Positions 35,438-44,323 of a stretch of DNA of 64,000 nucleotides are shown here, in pieces. The notes beneath the pieces were generated by a model. That model was not told the DNA's origin and made no database searches. It saw only the letters and a program-made list of their open reading frames with translations. The stretch lies in contig NZ_JBFAKK010000003.1 in the NCBI RefSeq assembly GCF_040655735.1, positions 248,001 through 312,000 on the forward strand, written 5' to 3'. Made by a program: the position numbers and the translations under genes. Source of the stretch: Phytomonospora sp040655735 (GTDB taxonomy: Bacteria; Actinomycetota; Actinomycetes; Mycobacteriales; Micromonosporaceae). Within the stretch, counting starts at the first letter, position 1. Each line of letters starts with the position of its first letter.

Positions 35438-36292
35438 GTGAACAGCACCCCCACCCGAACCGCCGAAGGCCGCGTCTGGCTCATCACCGGCGCCTCCGCC
35501 GGCTTCGGCCGCGCCATCGCCGAGACCGCGCTCGCCACCGGAGACACCGTCGTCCTGACCGCACGACGCGTCGCAGCCCTCGAAGACCTCCGCGCCCGGC
35601 ACCCCGACCGCGTCGCCGTGCTCGCCCTCGACGTGACCGACCACGCGCGCATCACCGAGGTCGTCGCCGAGGTCGTCCTCTGGTACGGCCGCGTCGACGT
35701 CCTGGTCAACAACGCCGGACGAGGGCTCGTCGGCGCCGTCGAGGAGACCACCGACCGTGAACTGCGCGAGCTGATGGACCTGCACCTGTTCGGCCCCGCC
35801 GCCCTCACCCGCGCGGTCCTGCCGCACATGCGCCGGCGGAACTCGGGCGCGATCGTGCAGATGAGCAGCATGGGCGGACGTTTCACCTTCCCGGGCGTCG
35901 GCGGCTACTCGGCGACGAAGTTCGCCCTCGAAGGCCTGTCCGAGGCGCTCGCCGGCGAGGTCGCGCCCTTCGGGATCAAGGTGCTCATCGTCGAACCCGG
36001 CTCCTTTCGCACCTCCTTCGCCGGCGGCTCGCTGGACCTCGCGGCGCCGATCGAGGCCTACGCCGACATCGTCGGGCCGGTCCGTGAGGCGCTGCCCGCC
36101 AGCGACGGCAAGCAGCCCGGCGACCCGGCCAAGGCCGCCGCGGCGATCCTGCGGGCCCTCGACGCGGAGTCGACGCCGCTGCGCCTGGCGCTGGGCGACG
36201 ACGCCGTCGACGGGGTCATCGCCGGCGCGGAGCGCAACCGGGCCGAACTCGCCGCGTGGGAGAAGGTCGGCCGGGACGTGGAGATCGACTGA
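35438..36292 (+). CDS. Short-chain dehydrogenase/reductase
   Basis: The 284-residue GTG-start SDR has CGAGGAG upstream. Motifs are TGASAGFG (17-24), LDVTD, NNAGRG, catalytic Ser in IVQMSSMGG, Y157 and K161 (YSATK), and VEPGSFRTSF. This is the classical NADP-type subgroup often annotated as oxidoreductase with unknown carbonyl substrate. It is divergent from the broken LysR gene, which would normally control it through 35339-35355. Confidence 0.9.
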   Translation: MNSTPTRTAEGRVWLITGASAGFGRAIAETALATGDTVVLTARRVAALEDLRARHPDRVAVLALDVTDHARITEVVAEVVLWYGRVDVLVNNAGRGLVGAVEETTDRELRELMDLHLFGPAALTRAVLPHMRRRNSGAIVQMSSMGGRFTFPGVGGYSATKFALEGLSEALAGEVAPFGIKVLIVEPGSFRTSFAGGSLDLAAPIEAYADIVGPVREALPASDGKQPGDPAKAAAAILRALDAESTPLRLALGDDAVDGVIAGAERNRAELAAWEKVGRDVEID

Positions 36293-36399
36293 GAAGCGAG
36301 CGAAACTCCCGGTGGTCATGTTCGATCCTCTGTGATTAAGTGTGAACGCGGTGGACTGCCCCGCCGCCATGCCACCCTTCAGCGGAGTCGATTCGAGAC

Positions 36400-38496
36400 A
36401 TGACGCACACCCTCACCGGAGCCCCCGTGGTCCTCACCGCGGGGGCCGCCAGCATCGTCATCGACACCACCGGCCCGGGCCTTCCCCGGGTCCTGCACTG
36501 GGGCGGCCGGGTCACCTCCGCGCCGTCCGTCGAGCAGTCCCGCGACGTCCTCGGCGCCGTCCTCCTCCCCGCCCAGTGCGACGGGTGGATGGGCCGCCCC
36601 GGTGTCTCCGGCCACCGCGACGGCGGAGGATCGCACCTGCGCCTGACCGTCGCCGCGCCGCCCGCCGTCCACGTCGATCCGGCCGGCGGCGGTGGCATCA
36701 CCGTCGACGCGATGGACGACCTAGCCGGGATCGACGTGCGCAGCGAGCTGCATCTGTCGCCCGAGGGCCTGCTGCGCGTCCGCCACACCGTCTGCAACAC
36801 CGGCAAGGGCACCTGGACCGCCGACGGCGTCCTCGCGCTCCTCCCGGTGCCCGCCGAGGCCGCCGAGATCCTCGACACCACCGGGCACTGGGGCCGCGAG
36901 CGCTTCCCGCAGCGCGTCCAGTTCGGACAGTCCACAGTGGTCCATGAGAACCGCCGCGGCCGTACCGGCTTCGACTCGCCGCCGCTGTTCGTGGCGGGCA
37001 CACCCGGGTTCGGCTTCCGGCACGGCGAGGTCTGGGGCGTGCACGTCGGCTGGAGCGGAAACCACCTGCACCTCGCGCAGCGCCTGCACGACGCCGACGC
37101 CGTCCTCGGCGGCGGTGAACTCCTCACCGCCGGGGAGGTCCGCCTCGCGCCCGGCGGCACCTACCGAACGCCGTGGGTCTACTTCGCCTACTCGCCCAAC
37201 GGCCTCGACGGGCTCTCCGACATCACGCACGCCTGGATGCGCGGTCGCCGGACCCACCCGTCGACCGAGCGCCCGCTGACCCTCAACGTCTGGGAGGCGG
37301 TCTACTTCGACCACGACCTGGCCAAGCTCAAGGCCCTGGCAGACAAGGCCGCCGCCATCGGCGTCGAACGCTACGTCCTCGACGACGGCTGGTTCCTCGG
37401 CCGCCGCGACGACACCTCCGGCCTCGGCGACTGGCACGTCGACCCCGACGTGTGGCCCGAAGGCCTGCACCCGCTGGCGCGGCACGTCCGCGAGGCGGGG
37501 ATCGAGTTCGGCCTGTGGGTCGAGCCGGAGATGATCAACCCGCGCTCGAAGCTGGCCGAGGAGCACCCCGACTGGATCCTCGCGGCCCCGGGCCGCCTGC
37601 CGGCCGAGCAGCGCAGCCAGCACGTCCTCGACATCGCCCGCCCGGAGGCCTTCGCGCACATCCTCGAACGCCTCGACGCGCTGGTGACCGAGTACGAGCT
37701 GACCTACCTGAAGTGGGACCACAACCGCGACCTCGTCGAGGCGGTCCACGACGGGCACGCCGGAGTCCACGAGCAGACGCTGGCCGCCTACCGGCTCATC
37801 GACGAGCTGAAGGCGCGCCACCCCGGCCTGGAGATCGAGTCCTGCTCGTCGGGCGGCTCGCGCGTCGACCTGGGCATCCTCGCCCGCACCGACCGCGTGT
37901 GGGCCTCGGACATGACCGACGGCCTCGAACGCCAGCACATCCAGCGCTGGGTCGGGCAGCTGATCCCGCCCGAGCTGGTCGGCGCGCACGTCTCCGCCCC
38001 CGTCAACCACCAGATGGGCCGCGCGACCAGGCTGCGGCTGCGCACGGTCACGGCCCTGTTCGGCCACGCCGGCATCGAGTGGGACATCACCACCTGCACC
38101 GAGGAGGAACTGGCCGAACTCGCCGACTGGGTGGCCGCCTACCGGCGCCTGCGCTCGACTCTCCACACAGGACGGACCGTCCGCGTGGACCACGCCGACG
38201 AGTCGGCGCACCTCTACGGGATCGTGTCACCGGACCGCTCGCACGCGGTGTTCGCCTACGCGCAGCTCGCCACGTCCGCCTCGACGGCGCCGGTCCGCCT
38301 GCGCCTGCCCGGACTCGACCCGCAGGCGGAGTACTCCGTCGCGCTCCTGCCGGAGATCCCGGCGCCGGACTGGCGGCGCGGGGAGCCCTGGAAGCTCGAC
38401 GTCGTCCGCTCCGGGGAGACCCTCGCCGGATTCGGCCTCGCCGGCCCGGTCCTGGCCCCGGCCGACGCCTACGTGCTCGAACTGCGCCGGATATAG
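36400..38496 (+). CDS. GH36 alpha-galactosidase
   Basis: The 698-residue enzyme hydrolyses terminal alpha-galactosides such as melibiose or raffinose. It has an N-terminal beta-sandwich, a (beta/alpha)8 domain with FGLWVEPEMINPRSKL, nucleophile D440 in YLKWDHNRD, and CSSGGSRVDLGILARTDRVWASDMTD carrying the acid/base D504, then a C-terminal beta domain. No signal peptide is seen, so it acts in the cytoplasm after oligosaccharide uptake. It is monocistronic and ends in a strong hairpin. The 107-bp upstream gap holds no operator that I can support. Confidence 0.94.
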   Translation: MTHTLTGAPVVLTAGAASIVIDTTGPGLPRVLHWGGRVTSAPSVEQSRDVLGAVLLPAQCDGWMGRPGVSGHRDGGGSHLRLTVAAPPAVHVDPAGGGGITVDAMDDLAGIDVRSELHLSPEGLLRVRHTVCNTGKGTWTADGVLALLPVPAEAAEILDTTGHWGRERFPQRVQFGQSTVVHENRRGRTGFDSPPLFVAGTPGFGFRHGEVWGVHVGWSGNHLHLAQRLHDADAVLGGGELLTAGEVRLAPGGTYRTPWVYFAYSPNGLDGLSDITHAWMRGRRTHPSTERPLTLNVWEAVYFDHDLAKLKALADKAAAIGVERYVLDDGWFLGRRDDTSGLGDWHVDPDVWPEGLHPLARHVREAGIEFGLWVEPEMINPRSKLAEEHPDWILAAPGRLPAEQRSQHVLDIARPEAFAHILERLDALVTEYELTYLKWDHNRDLVEAVHDGHAGVHEQTLAAYRLIDELKARHPGLEIESCSSGGSRVDLGILARTDRVWASDMTDGLERQHIQRWVGQLIPPELVGAHVSAPVNHQMGRATRLRLRTVTALFGHAGIEWDITTCTEEELAELADWVAAYRRLRSTLHTGRTVRVDHADESAHLYGIVSPDRSHAVFAYAQLATSASTAPVRLRLPGLDPQAEYSVALLPEIPAPDWRRGEPWKLDVVRSGETLAGFGLAGPVLAPADAYVLELRRI

Positions 38497-38504
38497 GGCT
38501 CGCG

Positions 38505-38534
38505 GTGAAGGCCGGGTCTCGGCCCGGCCTTCAC
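38505..38534 (+). terminator. Hairpin terminator after the alpha-galactosidase gene
   Basis: A perfect 12-bp stem, GTGAAGGCCGGG (38505-38516) with its complement (38523-38534), has a 6-base loop and begins 8 bp after the stop. Confidence 0.85.
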
Positions 38535-38708
38535 TTGGGTCGAAGCGGACGCCCGAACGCAGCGGAGGACCGGTTCGACCGGCTCCAGCCTTCCAGCCCG
38601 GCGGCCCCGGCGGAAGAGGAAAGCTGACAGTGGAAACGACGGGTTGGCGACCCGGGCCGCCCTGAAGTACGGCCGCCGAGCCTCGCCGCAACCGCCATAC
38701 CGTGCTTT

Positions 38709-38737
38709 CCTGTTATCTTCTCAACATCCATAACAGG
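38709..38737. promoter_or_regulatory. Inverted repeat before the first polyol-locus kinase gene
   Basis: CCTGTTAT (38709-38716) and ATAACAGG (38730-38737) are perfect 8-bp arms separated by 13 bp, immediately before the ribosome binding site of the kinase gene at 38749. An AT-rich TGTTAT/ATAACA dyad of this size suits a DeoR-type repressor, and one is encoded in the same locus (45432-46217). The remainder of the 214-bp gap shows nothing else clear. Confidence 0.65.
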
Positions 38738-38748
38738 GAGGTGTCCCG

Positions 38749-40209
38749 GTGACCGGACGACACGTGTGGGCGGGCGTCGACCTCGGCACCCAGAGCGTCC
38801 GCGCGGTCCTGGCCGACGACGACGGCACCGTGCTGGGCCGTGGATCGGCCACCCTGACCGGTACCCGCGACGGCGAGCGCCACGAGCAGGACCCCGAGTC
38901 CTGGTGGCGCGCGGCCGTCGCCGCCCTCCGCCGGGCCACCGCCGACGCCGGGCGCCCGCCGGTCGCCGGTGTCGCCTGCTGTGGCACGTCCGGCACGATC
39001 CTCCTGGTCGAGGACGCGCCCGGCGATCCGGCTCGCCCGCTCACCCCGGGCCTGATGTACGACGACGCCCGCGCGGTCGCCGAGGCCGCCCGGGTCGCCG
39101 CCGCACCGGCCCCCGCCTGGGCCGAGGCCGGCCTGCGTCCGCAGCGCACCTGGGCCCTGCCGAAGGCCCTGTGGCTGCTCCGGCACCACCGCGACCACCC
39201 GCGCGCCCGCATCGCCCACCAGGTCGACGTCATCACCTCACGCCTGACCGGCCACCCGGCCGCCACCGACACCAGCAATGCCCTCAAGACCGGCGCCGAC
39301 CCGGTGTCGGGCACCTGGCCGCTCGCCGACCTCGCCCGGCTCGGCCTGCCCGCCGATCGCCTGCCGCCCCTGGTTCGCCCCGGCGACACCCTCGGGCAGG
39401 TGAGCCCGGCGGCGGCCGAGGCGACCGGCCTGACCTCCGGCGCGCCCGTCGTCGCGGGCATGACCGACGGCTGCGCCGCCCAGATCGCCGCCGGCGTACT
39501 GGAACCCGGCCGCTGGAGCTTCGTCGCCGGCACCACGACGGTCCTCAAGGGAGTCGCCGACACGCTGCCCACCGACCCGACCGGCGCCTTGTACTCGCAC
39601 CGCTCACCCGACCGACGCTGGTGGCCCGGCGGCGCGTCCAGCGCCGGCGCCGGACTGCTGACCCGCGAGTTCGGCGGCCCCCGGCCCGAGCTGGAATCCG
39701 GCGGCTCCGGCGCGGTCACCTACCCCCTGTCCGGACTCGGCGAACGCTTCCCCTTCCAGCGCGCCGACGCGCGGGCCTTCACACTCGGGACCGTGGCCTC
39801 CGACCGCGACCGCTACACCGCGATCCTGCGCGGAGTCGTCCTTGCCGCCCGCTTGAGCCTCGACCACGTCGCCCGCCTCGGGCTACCCGTCGAAGGCGCC
39901 GTGACCGTCACCGGCGGCGCGAGCCGCAGCGACCACTGGATGCGGCTGCACGCCGCCGGCCTGCGTCGTGAGATCCGCGTCCCGGCCGAGGCCGAGGGCG
40001 CCTTCGGCATGGCCGTGCTCGCCGCCGCCTCCGCGAACGGAGGCCTGGTCACGGCCGCCCGGCGAATGCTCGGCCCCGCGCGGACCTTCGCCCCCGAACA
40101 CCCCGGCCCACTCGACGAGGCCTACGCGCGACTCGTCGGCGAACTCGCCGCGCGAGGCTGGATCGACGCGGGCCTCGCGGCCGCCGCGGCACCCGGAGGA
40201 GACCGATGA
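38749..40209 (+). CDS. FGGY-family carbohydrate kinase (first copy)
   Basis: The 486-residue GTG-start kinase has GGAGG 7 bases upstream. Family features are the N-terminal phosphate loop AGVDLGTQSVRAVL, a mid-protein GMTDGCAAQIAAG with the catalytic Asp, VAGTTTVLKG and the adenosine motif VTVTGGASRSDHWM. It phosphorylates a sugar or polyol at the expense of ATP in the cytoplasm; the nearest family types are xylulokinase-like. It heads a two-gene unit with a histidine phosphatase (4-bp overlap) directly before the polyol operon. A second, distinct FGGY kinase lies at 51166-52611, so the two probably act on different substrates. Confidence 0.9.
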   Translation: MTGRHVWAGVDLGTQSVRAVLADDDGTVLGRGSATLTGTRDGERHEQDPESWWRAAVAALRRATADAGRPPVAGVACCGTSGTILLVEDAPGDPARPLTPGLMYDDARAVAEAARVAAAPAPAWAEAGLRPQRTWALPKALWLLRHHRDHPRARIAHQVDVITSRLTGHPAATDTSNALKTGADPVSGTWPLADLARLGLPADRLPPLVRPGDTLGQVSPAAAEATGLTSGAPVVAGMTDGCAAQIAAGVLEPGRWSFVAGTTTVLKGVADTLPTDPTGALYSHRSPDRRWWPGGASSAGAGLLTREFGGPRPELESGGSGAVTYPLSGLGERFPFQRADARAFTLGTVASDRDRYTAILRGVVLAARLSLDHVARLGLPVEGAVTVTGGASRSDHWMRLHAAGLRREIRVPAEAEGAFGMAVLAAASANGGLVTAARRMLGPARTFAPEHPGPLDEAYARLVGELAARGWIDAGLAAAAAPGGDR

Positions 40210-40859
40210 GCCGGCACACGATCATCGCCCTGATCCGCCACGGCGAGACCCCCTGGCACCGGGAGAACCGCTACTGCGGCCGGACCGACCTGCCCCTGAC
40301 CGAGACCGGCGAGCGGCAGGCCGCCGAGCTCGCCGGCTGGGCCGCCGCGACCCCCGCCCTCAGCGCCGTGCACAGCTCGACGCTGACCCGCGCGATCCGG
40401 ACCGCCGCGCCCGCCGCGGACGCCGCCGGGCTGCCGCACCTGACCGACGATCGCCTGGTGGAGCTCGACTTCGGTGCGGCCGAAGGGCTCACGGCCGAGG
40501 AGATGAGCCGACGGTGGCCGCGCGCACGCGAGGCCTTCGTCGCCGACCCGGTCGCCAATCCGCTGCCGGGCGGTGAAGACCCGTGGGACGCCATCGCCCG
40601 GGGGAGCGCGGCGGTGGACGACGCGGCGCGCGCCCACGTCGGGGGAGTCGTGCTGGTGGTGTGCCACAGCACCTTGCTGCGGCTGGTCGCCTGCCACCTG
40701 ACGGGAGCCGATCCGGCGGAGTACCGGCGGCTGTATCCGAAGGTGGGCAACACGAGCGGGGCGATCCTTCGCCGCCCCGTCGACGCGGCGGCCGAGGCAT
40801 GGGAGCTGCTCGCCTTCAACCCGGTGCTGACCCGCGAGGGGTTCGGCGCGGCGTGGTGA
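40206..40859 (+). CDS. Histidine phosphatase family protein
   Basis: The 217-residue enzyme has the phosphohistidine motif LIRHGETPWHRENRYCGRTDLPLTETGERQA, acidic FGAAEGLTAEEM and a second His in VVCHSTLLRLVA. It belongs to the phosphoglycerate-mutase-like/CobC-like branch 1. It overlaps the kinase stop by 4 bp, so a sugar-phosphate substrate is likely, perhaps relieving accumulation of a toxic sugar phosphate. A mutase role cannot be excluded. Confidence 0.88.
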   Translation: MSRHTIIALIRHGETPWHRENRYCGRTDLPLTETGERQAAELAGWAAATPALSAVHSSTLTRAIRTAAPAADAAGLPHLTDDRLVELDFGAAEGLTAEEMSRRWPRAREAFVADPVANPLPGGEDPWDAIARGSAAVDDAARAHVGGVVLVVCHSTLLRLVACHLTGADPAEYRRLYPKVGNTSGAILRRPVDAAAEAWELLAFNPVLTREGFGAAW

Positions 40860-40890
40860 GAGCGGCTGGATCTGGTACCGGGCAAGGGAT

Positions 40891-40910
40891 TTAACAAGAT
40901 TCGTCGTTAA
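40891..40910. promoter_or_regulatory. Candidate operator of the polyol ABC operon
   Basis: TTAACAAGATTCGTCGTTAA has 5-bp perfect outer arms (TTAAC/GTTAA) with partly matching inner bases. It lies just upstream of a -35 box. It is AT-rich compared with its surroundings. The DeoR-type regulator of the operon is the natural candidate. Confidence 0.55.
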
Positions 40911-40916
40911 GAGGCC

Positions 40917-40946
40917 TTGACCTCGTGTGAACAACGCTCATATGCT
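40917..40946 (+). promoter_or_regulatory. Promoter of the polyol ABC/catabolic operon
   Basis: TTGACC (40917-40922), an 18-bp spacer and TATGCT (40941-40946) form a good sigma-70-type promoter about 100 bp before the binding-protein ATG. The leader up to 41049 contains no further obvious element apart from GGAGG at 41035-41039. Confidence 0.6.
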
Positions 40947-41049
40947 CCGGACACCACTTGCGAAATCACCCCGAAACCCCGCCATCACCGCCCGCCCGCT
41001 TCCCCCGCGCGGGCACCGTTCCCACCTCGACCCCGGAGGCAAGAACGCC

Positions 41050-42489
41050 ATGAACAGCGAACGATCCGCGCGCCACGGCATCGGCCGCCGTGAGCTCCTT
41101 CGCCTGGCAGGGCTGGGAACCGCGCTCTCGGCCGCCGCCCCGCTCCTGTCGGCCTGCGGCTTCGGCGGCGGACCCGCCGACGAGGGCGGCTCGGCCGCCG
41201 ACGACGTCACCGGCGCCTTCGACTGGAAGAAGCACGACGGCAAGACCGTGAAGCTTCTGATGAACAAGCACCCCTACACCGACGCCCTCAAGGCGCACCA
41301 GGCCGAGTTCACCGCCAAGACCGGCATCACCCTCCAGATCGACGAGTTCCCCGAATCGAACTACTTCGACAAGGTCACCCTCGAACTCCAGTCCGGCCAG
41401 GGCGGCTACGACGCCTTCATGCTGGGCGCCTACATGGTCTGGCAGTACGGCCCGCCCGGATACCTCGAAGACCTCAACCCGTGGATCCGCAACGCCTCGG
41501 CGACGCACGCCGAGTTCGATCCCGCCGACTTCTACCCCAACCTGCTCACCGCCGGGCAGTGGGACTTCACCAACGGCAACCCGCTCGGCGGCGACCGCCA
41601 GTGGATGCTGCCCTGGGGCTTCGAGAGCAACGTCGTCGCCTACCGCAAGGACGTCTTCGACAAGCTCGGCCTCGTCCCCGCCGAGGACTTCGACGGACTC
41701 ATCGAGCTGGCCAAGACCATCGACTCGAAGGCCTCGTCCAACGGGTTCGGCGACATGTACGGCATCGCCGTGCGCGGCTCGAAGGAGTGGGCGACGATCC
41801 ACCCGGGCTTCATGACCATGTACACCCGGCTCGGGCTCAAGGACTTCGCCGTCGAGAACGGCCGCCTCAAGCCGCTGATGAACTCGCCGGAGGCGATCGC
41901 CTTCACCGACAAGTGGGCCGGGATGGTCCGCGACTCCGGGCCCGCCGGCTGGACCTCCTACACCTGGTACCAGGCCTCCAGCGACCTCGGCGCGGGCAAG
42001 GCCGGGATGCTCTTCGACGCCGACATCGCCTCCTACTTCCAAAACGAGAACACCGCCGCCGCCGGGAAACTCGCCTGGCACCCGGGACCGAAGGGCCCCG
42101 ATGGCAACCTGAACACGAACCTGTGGATCTGGTCGCTGGCGATGAACTCGGCCTCCAAGAACAAGGAGGCGGCCTGGTGGTTCCTCCAGTGGGCCGAGTC
42201 GAAGGAGCACCTCCAGTACGCCGCCACCCAGGGCCAGCACATCGACGCCGTGCGGCAGTCGGTGGCCACCTCGGCGGAGTACAAGGACCGCCTCGCCCCC
42301 AACACCGGTTTCCTGGAGACCTTCGAGCAGGTCATCGACTCCACGAAGATCCAGTTCACCCCGCAGAAGAACTTCTTCGACGCCACCACGTCCTGGGCGG
42401 CGGCGCTCCAGGACGTCTACGGCGGCGCCGACGCCAAGGCCACGCTCGACGAACTGGCCACCAGCCTCGAACCGAGGGTCAACGACTGA
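41050..42489 (+). CDS. Sugar/polyol ABC transporter substrate-binding lipoprotein
   Basis: ATG 41050 follows GGAGG; a frame open from 40927 covers the promoter and leader and is rejected. The 479-residue product has a lipoprotein signal with RR at 13-14 (GRRELLRLAGLG, possibly Tat-routed) and lipidated C36 (LLSAC). The mature protein is a family-1 solute-binding protein (LNPWIRNASATHAEFD, LPWGFESNVVAYRKDVFDKLGL, WKAGMLF-like region GAGKAGMLFDADIASYF, AAWWFLQWAESKEHLQYAATQ). It captures the operon's substrate, inferred to be a sugar alcohol. Its stop overlaps the permease start. Confidence 0.9.
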   Translation: MNSERSARHGIGRRELLRLAGLGTALSAAAPLLSACGFGGGPADEGGSAADDVTGAFDWKKHDGKTVKLLMNKHPYTDALKAHQAEFTAKTGITLQIDEFPESNYFDKVTLELQSGQGGYDAFMLGAYMVWQYGPPGYLEDLNPWIRNASATHAEFDPADFYPNLLTAGQWDFTNGNPLGGDRQWMLPWGFESNVVAYRKDVFDKLGLVPAEDFDGLIELAKTIDSKASSNGFGDMYGIAVRGSKEWATIHPGFMTMYTRLGLKDFAVENGRLKPLMNSPEAIAFTDKWAGMVRDSGPAGWTSYTWYQASSDLGAGKAGMLFDADIASYFQNENTAAAGKLAWHPGPKGPDGNLNTNLWIWSLAMNSASKNKEAAWWFLQWAESKEHLQYAATQGQHIDAVRQSVATSAEYKDRLAPNTGFLETFEQVIDSTKIQFTPQKNFFDATTSWAAALQDVYGGADAKATLDELATSLEPRVND

Positions 42490-43460
42490 TGTCGGTGACC
42501 ACCCCGTCCGAAGTGGACCGCGCCGAACCCCCGGCGCGGCCACCCTCGGGTCCCGAAGGACGACGGCCGACGGTGTCGCGGCGCCGGCGGCGCCTGCGCC
42601 CCTACATCCTGGCCGTCCCGGCGGTCCTGCTGTGCGTCGGCATCCTCTACCCGTTCTTCGTCGGGGTGAGCTACACCGTCTTCAACTTCTCGGCGGCCAA
42701 CCCGAACCCCGCATTCGTCGGGCTGCGCAACTTCGCCGAGATCACCACCAGCGCGCCCTTCTGGAACTCCGTGCGGGTCACCGGCTCCTTCGCGCTGACC
42801 GCCACCGCCGTCGAGACCGTCCTCGGCGTGGGCGTGGCGCTCCTGCTCTACCGAGGCGGGATCCTCGGAAGGATCCTGGAACGCGCCCTGATCGTCCCGC
42901 TCATGGTCGCCCCGATCCTGGCCGCGATCATGTGGAAACTGCTGCTGCTCCCCGAGGTCGGCTGGGTCCGCCCGATCCTCGAAGGACTCGGCGTGACCGG
43001 CTACACCGGCACCGACAGTCCACTGTGGGCCTTCCTCTGGTCGGTCGTCGTCGACGCCTGGATCTACACGCCCTTCGTGGCGATCATCGCCCTCGCCGGA
43101 CTGCGCTCGCTGCCGGCCTCGCCGTTCGAGGCCGCGGCCGTCGACGGTGCCGGCTGGTGGTTCACCTTCCGCCGGCTCACCCTGCCGATGCTGTGGCCCT
43201 ACGTGTTCGTCGCGGTCATCTTCCGGCTCATGGACAGCCTGAAGATGTTCGACATCATCTTCGGCCTGACCACCGGCGGACCCGGCGACTCGACGACGAC
43301 CCTCCAGATCAACGCCTACCTGGAGTCGATCAGCTACGCCCGCTACAGCCGCGGCATCACCTACATGGTCGTGCTGTGGGCGGCGGTCTACCTCATCTCG
43401 ATGATCCTCGTCGGCTACCTCCGCCGGCTCCAGAACCGCACCGCCGGGGAGGCGGCATGA
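42489..43460 (+). CDS. Sugar/polyol ABC transporter permease 1 (MalF/UgpA type)
   Basis: The 323-residue membrane protein has an Arg-rich cytoplasmic N-terminus, six helices starting YILAVPAVLLCVGILYPFFVGVSYTVFNF, and the EAA coupling loop ASPFEAAAVDGAGWWFTFRRLTLPMLWP. It pairs with the next permease. Starts and stops overlap by 1-4 bp on both sides. Confidence 0.93.
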   Translation: MSVTTPSEVDRAEPPARPPSGPEGRRPTVSRRRRRLRPYILAVPAVLLCVGILYPFFVGVSYTVFNFSAANPNPAFVGLRNFAEITTSAPFWNSVRVTGSFALTATAVETVLGVGVALLLYRGGILGRILERALIVPLMVAPILAAIMWKLLLLPEVGWVRPILEGLGVTGYTGTDSPLWAFLWSVVVDAWIYTPFVAIIALAGLRSLPASPFEAAAVDGAGWWFTFRRLTLPMLWPYVFVAVIFRLMDSLKMFDIIFGLTTGGPGDSTTTLQINAYLESISYARYSRGITYMVVLWAAVYLISMILVGYLRRLQNRTAGEAA

Positions 43461-44323
43461 CCGCGCCAGGACGCCCGCCGGGCCCCGAGACGCGCCGCAG
43501 GTCGCCGGTCGCGGCCGTCGCGGCCAACATCGCCCTCGTCGTCTACTTCGCGTTCTCGTTGCTGCCCATCGCGTTCATCATCGCGCTGAGCCTCAAGGCC
43601 GACCGCGACCAGACCACCACCTACCTGTGGTTCTCGCCGACCTTCGACAACTACCGCACGGTCCTCGGCCTCGACGGCGGCGGCTCCTCCTACGTCCGCT
43701 TCTTCCTGGCCAGCCTGACCACCTCGGTCGGCGCGGTGCTCGTGTCCCTGGTGATCGGCATCCCCGCCGCCTACGCCGCCGCCCGGTGGCGCTTCAAGGG
43801 CAGCGACAACCTCATGTTCACCCTGCTCAGCTTCCGCTTCGCGCCCGAACTGCTGGTGATCATCCCGCTGGCGGTCATCTACCGGCAGCTCGGCCTCTAC
43901 GACACCGCCGTCGGCATGATCTGGGTCCTCCAGCTGGTCACCATGCCCCTGGTGGTGTGGATCCTGCGGTCCTTCTTCGCCGACTTCCCCGTGGAACTGG
44001 AGGAGGCGGCCCTCCTCGACGGCTACAGCCGCAGGCGCGTGTTCGTGAAGGTCGTCCTGCCGCTGGTGCGGCCGGGCATCGCCGCGGTGAGCCTGCTCGC
44101 CTTCATCTTCGCCTGGAACAACTTCATCTTCCCGTTCACGCTGACCTCCAGCAACGCCCAGACCGTCACCGTCAGCTCGCTGGCCTACCTGGGCGGCAAC
44201 CTGGTCCGCTTCAACCTGGTCGCGGCCGGGGCGGTCATGGCGGCGCTGCCGCCGCTGGTGCTGGCCCTGTTCATCCAGCGCTACCTGGTCCGCGGACTGT
44301 CGTTCGGGGCGGTGAAGGGCTGA
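43457..44323 (+). CDS. Sugar/polyol ABC transporter permease 2 (MalG/UgpE type)
   Basis: The 288-residue protein has the MalG-type pattern. Its first helix is NIALVVYFAFSLLPIAFIIALSLK, and its EAA loop is PVELEEAALLDGYSRRRVFVKVVLPLVRPGIAAVSLLAFIFAWNNFIFPFTL. It overlaps permease 1 (ATGA) and the first ATPase gene (TGATG). Confidence 0.93.
   Translation: MTAPGRPPGPETRRRSPVAAVAANIALVVYFAFSLLPIAFIIALSLKADRDQTTTYLWFSPTFDNYRTVLGLDGGGSSYVRFFLASLTTSVGAVLVSLVIGIPAAYAAARWRFKGSDNLMFTLLSFRFAPELLVIIPLAVIYRQLGLYDTAVGMIWVLQLVTMPLVVWILRSFFADFPVELEEAALLDGYSRRRVFVKVVLPLVRPGIAAVSLLAFIFAWNNFIFPFTLTSSNAQTVTVSSLAYLGGNLVRFNLVAAGAVMAALPPLVLALFIQRYLVRGLSFGAVKG

Noticed and set aside
36293..36399. GTTC/GAAC dyad before the alpha-galactosidase gene
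   Set aside because: Arms of only four bases with a long spacer; too weak to support as an operator.
36721..38211. 496-codon minus-strand frame inside the alpha-galactosidase gene
   Set aside because: Antisense shadow; the plus-strand GH36 enzyme has all catalytic motifs.
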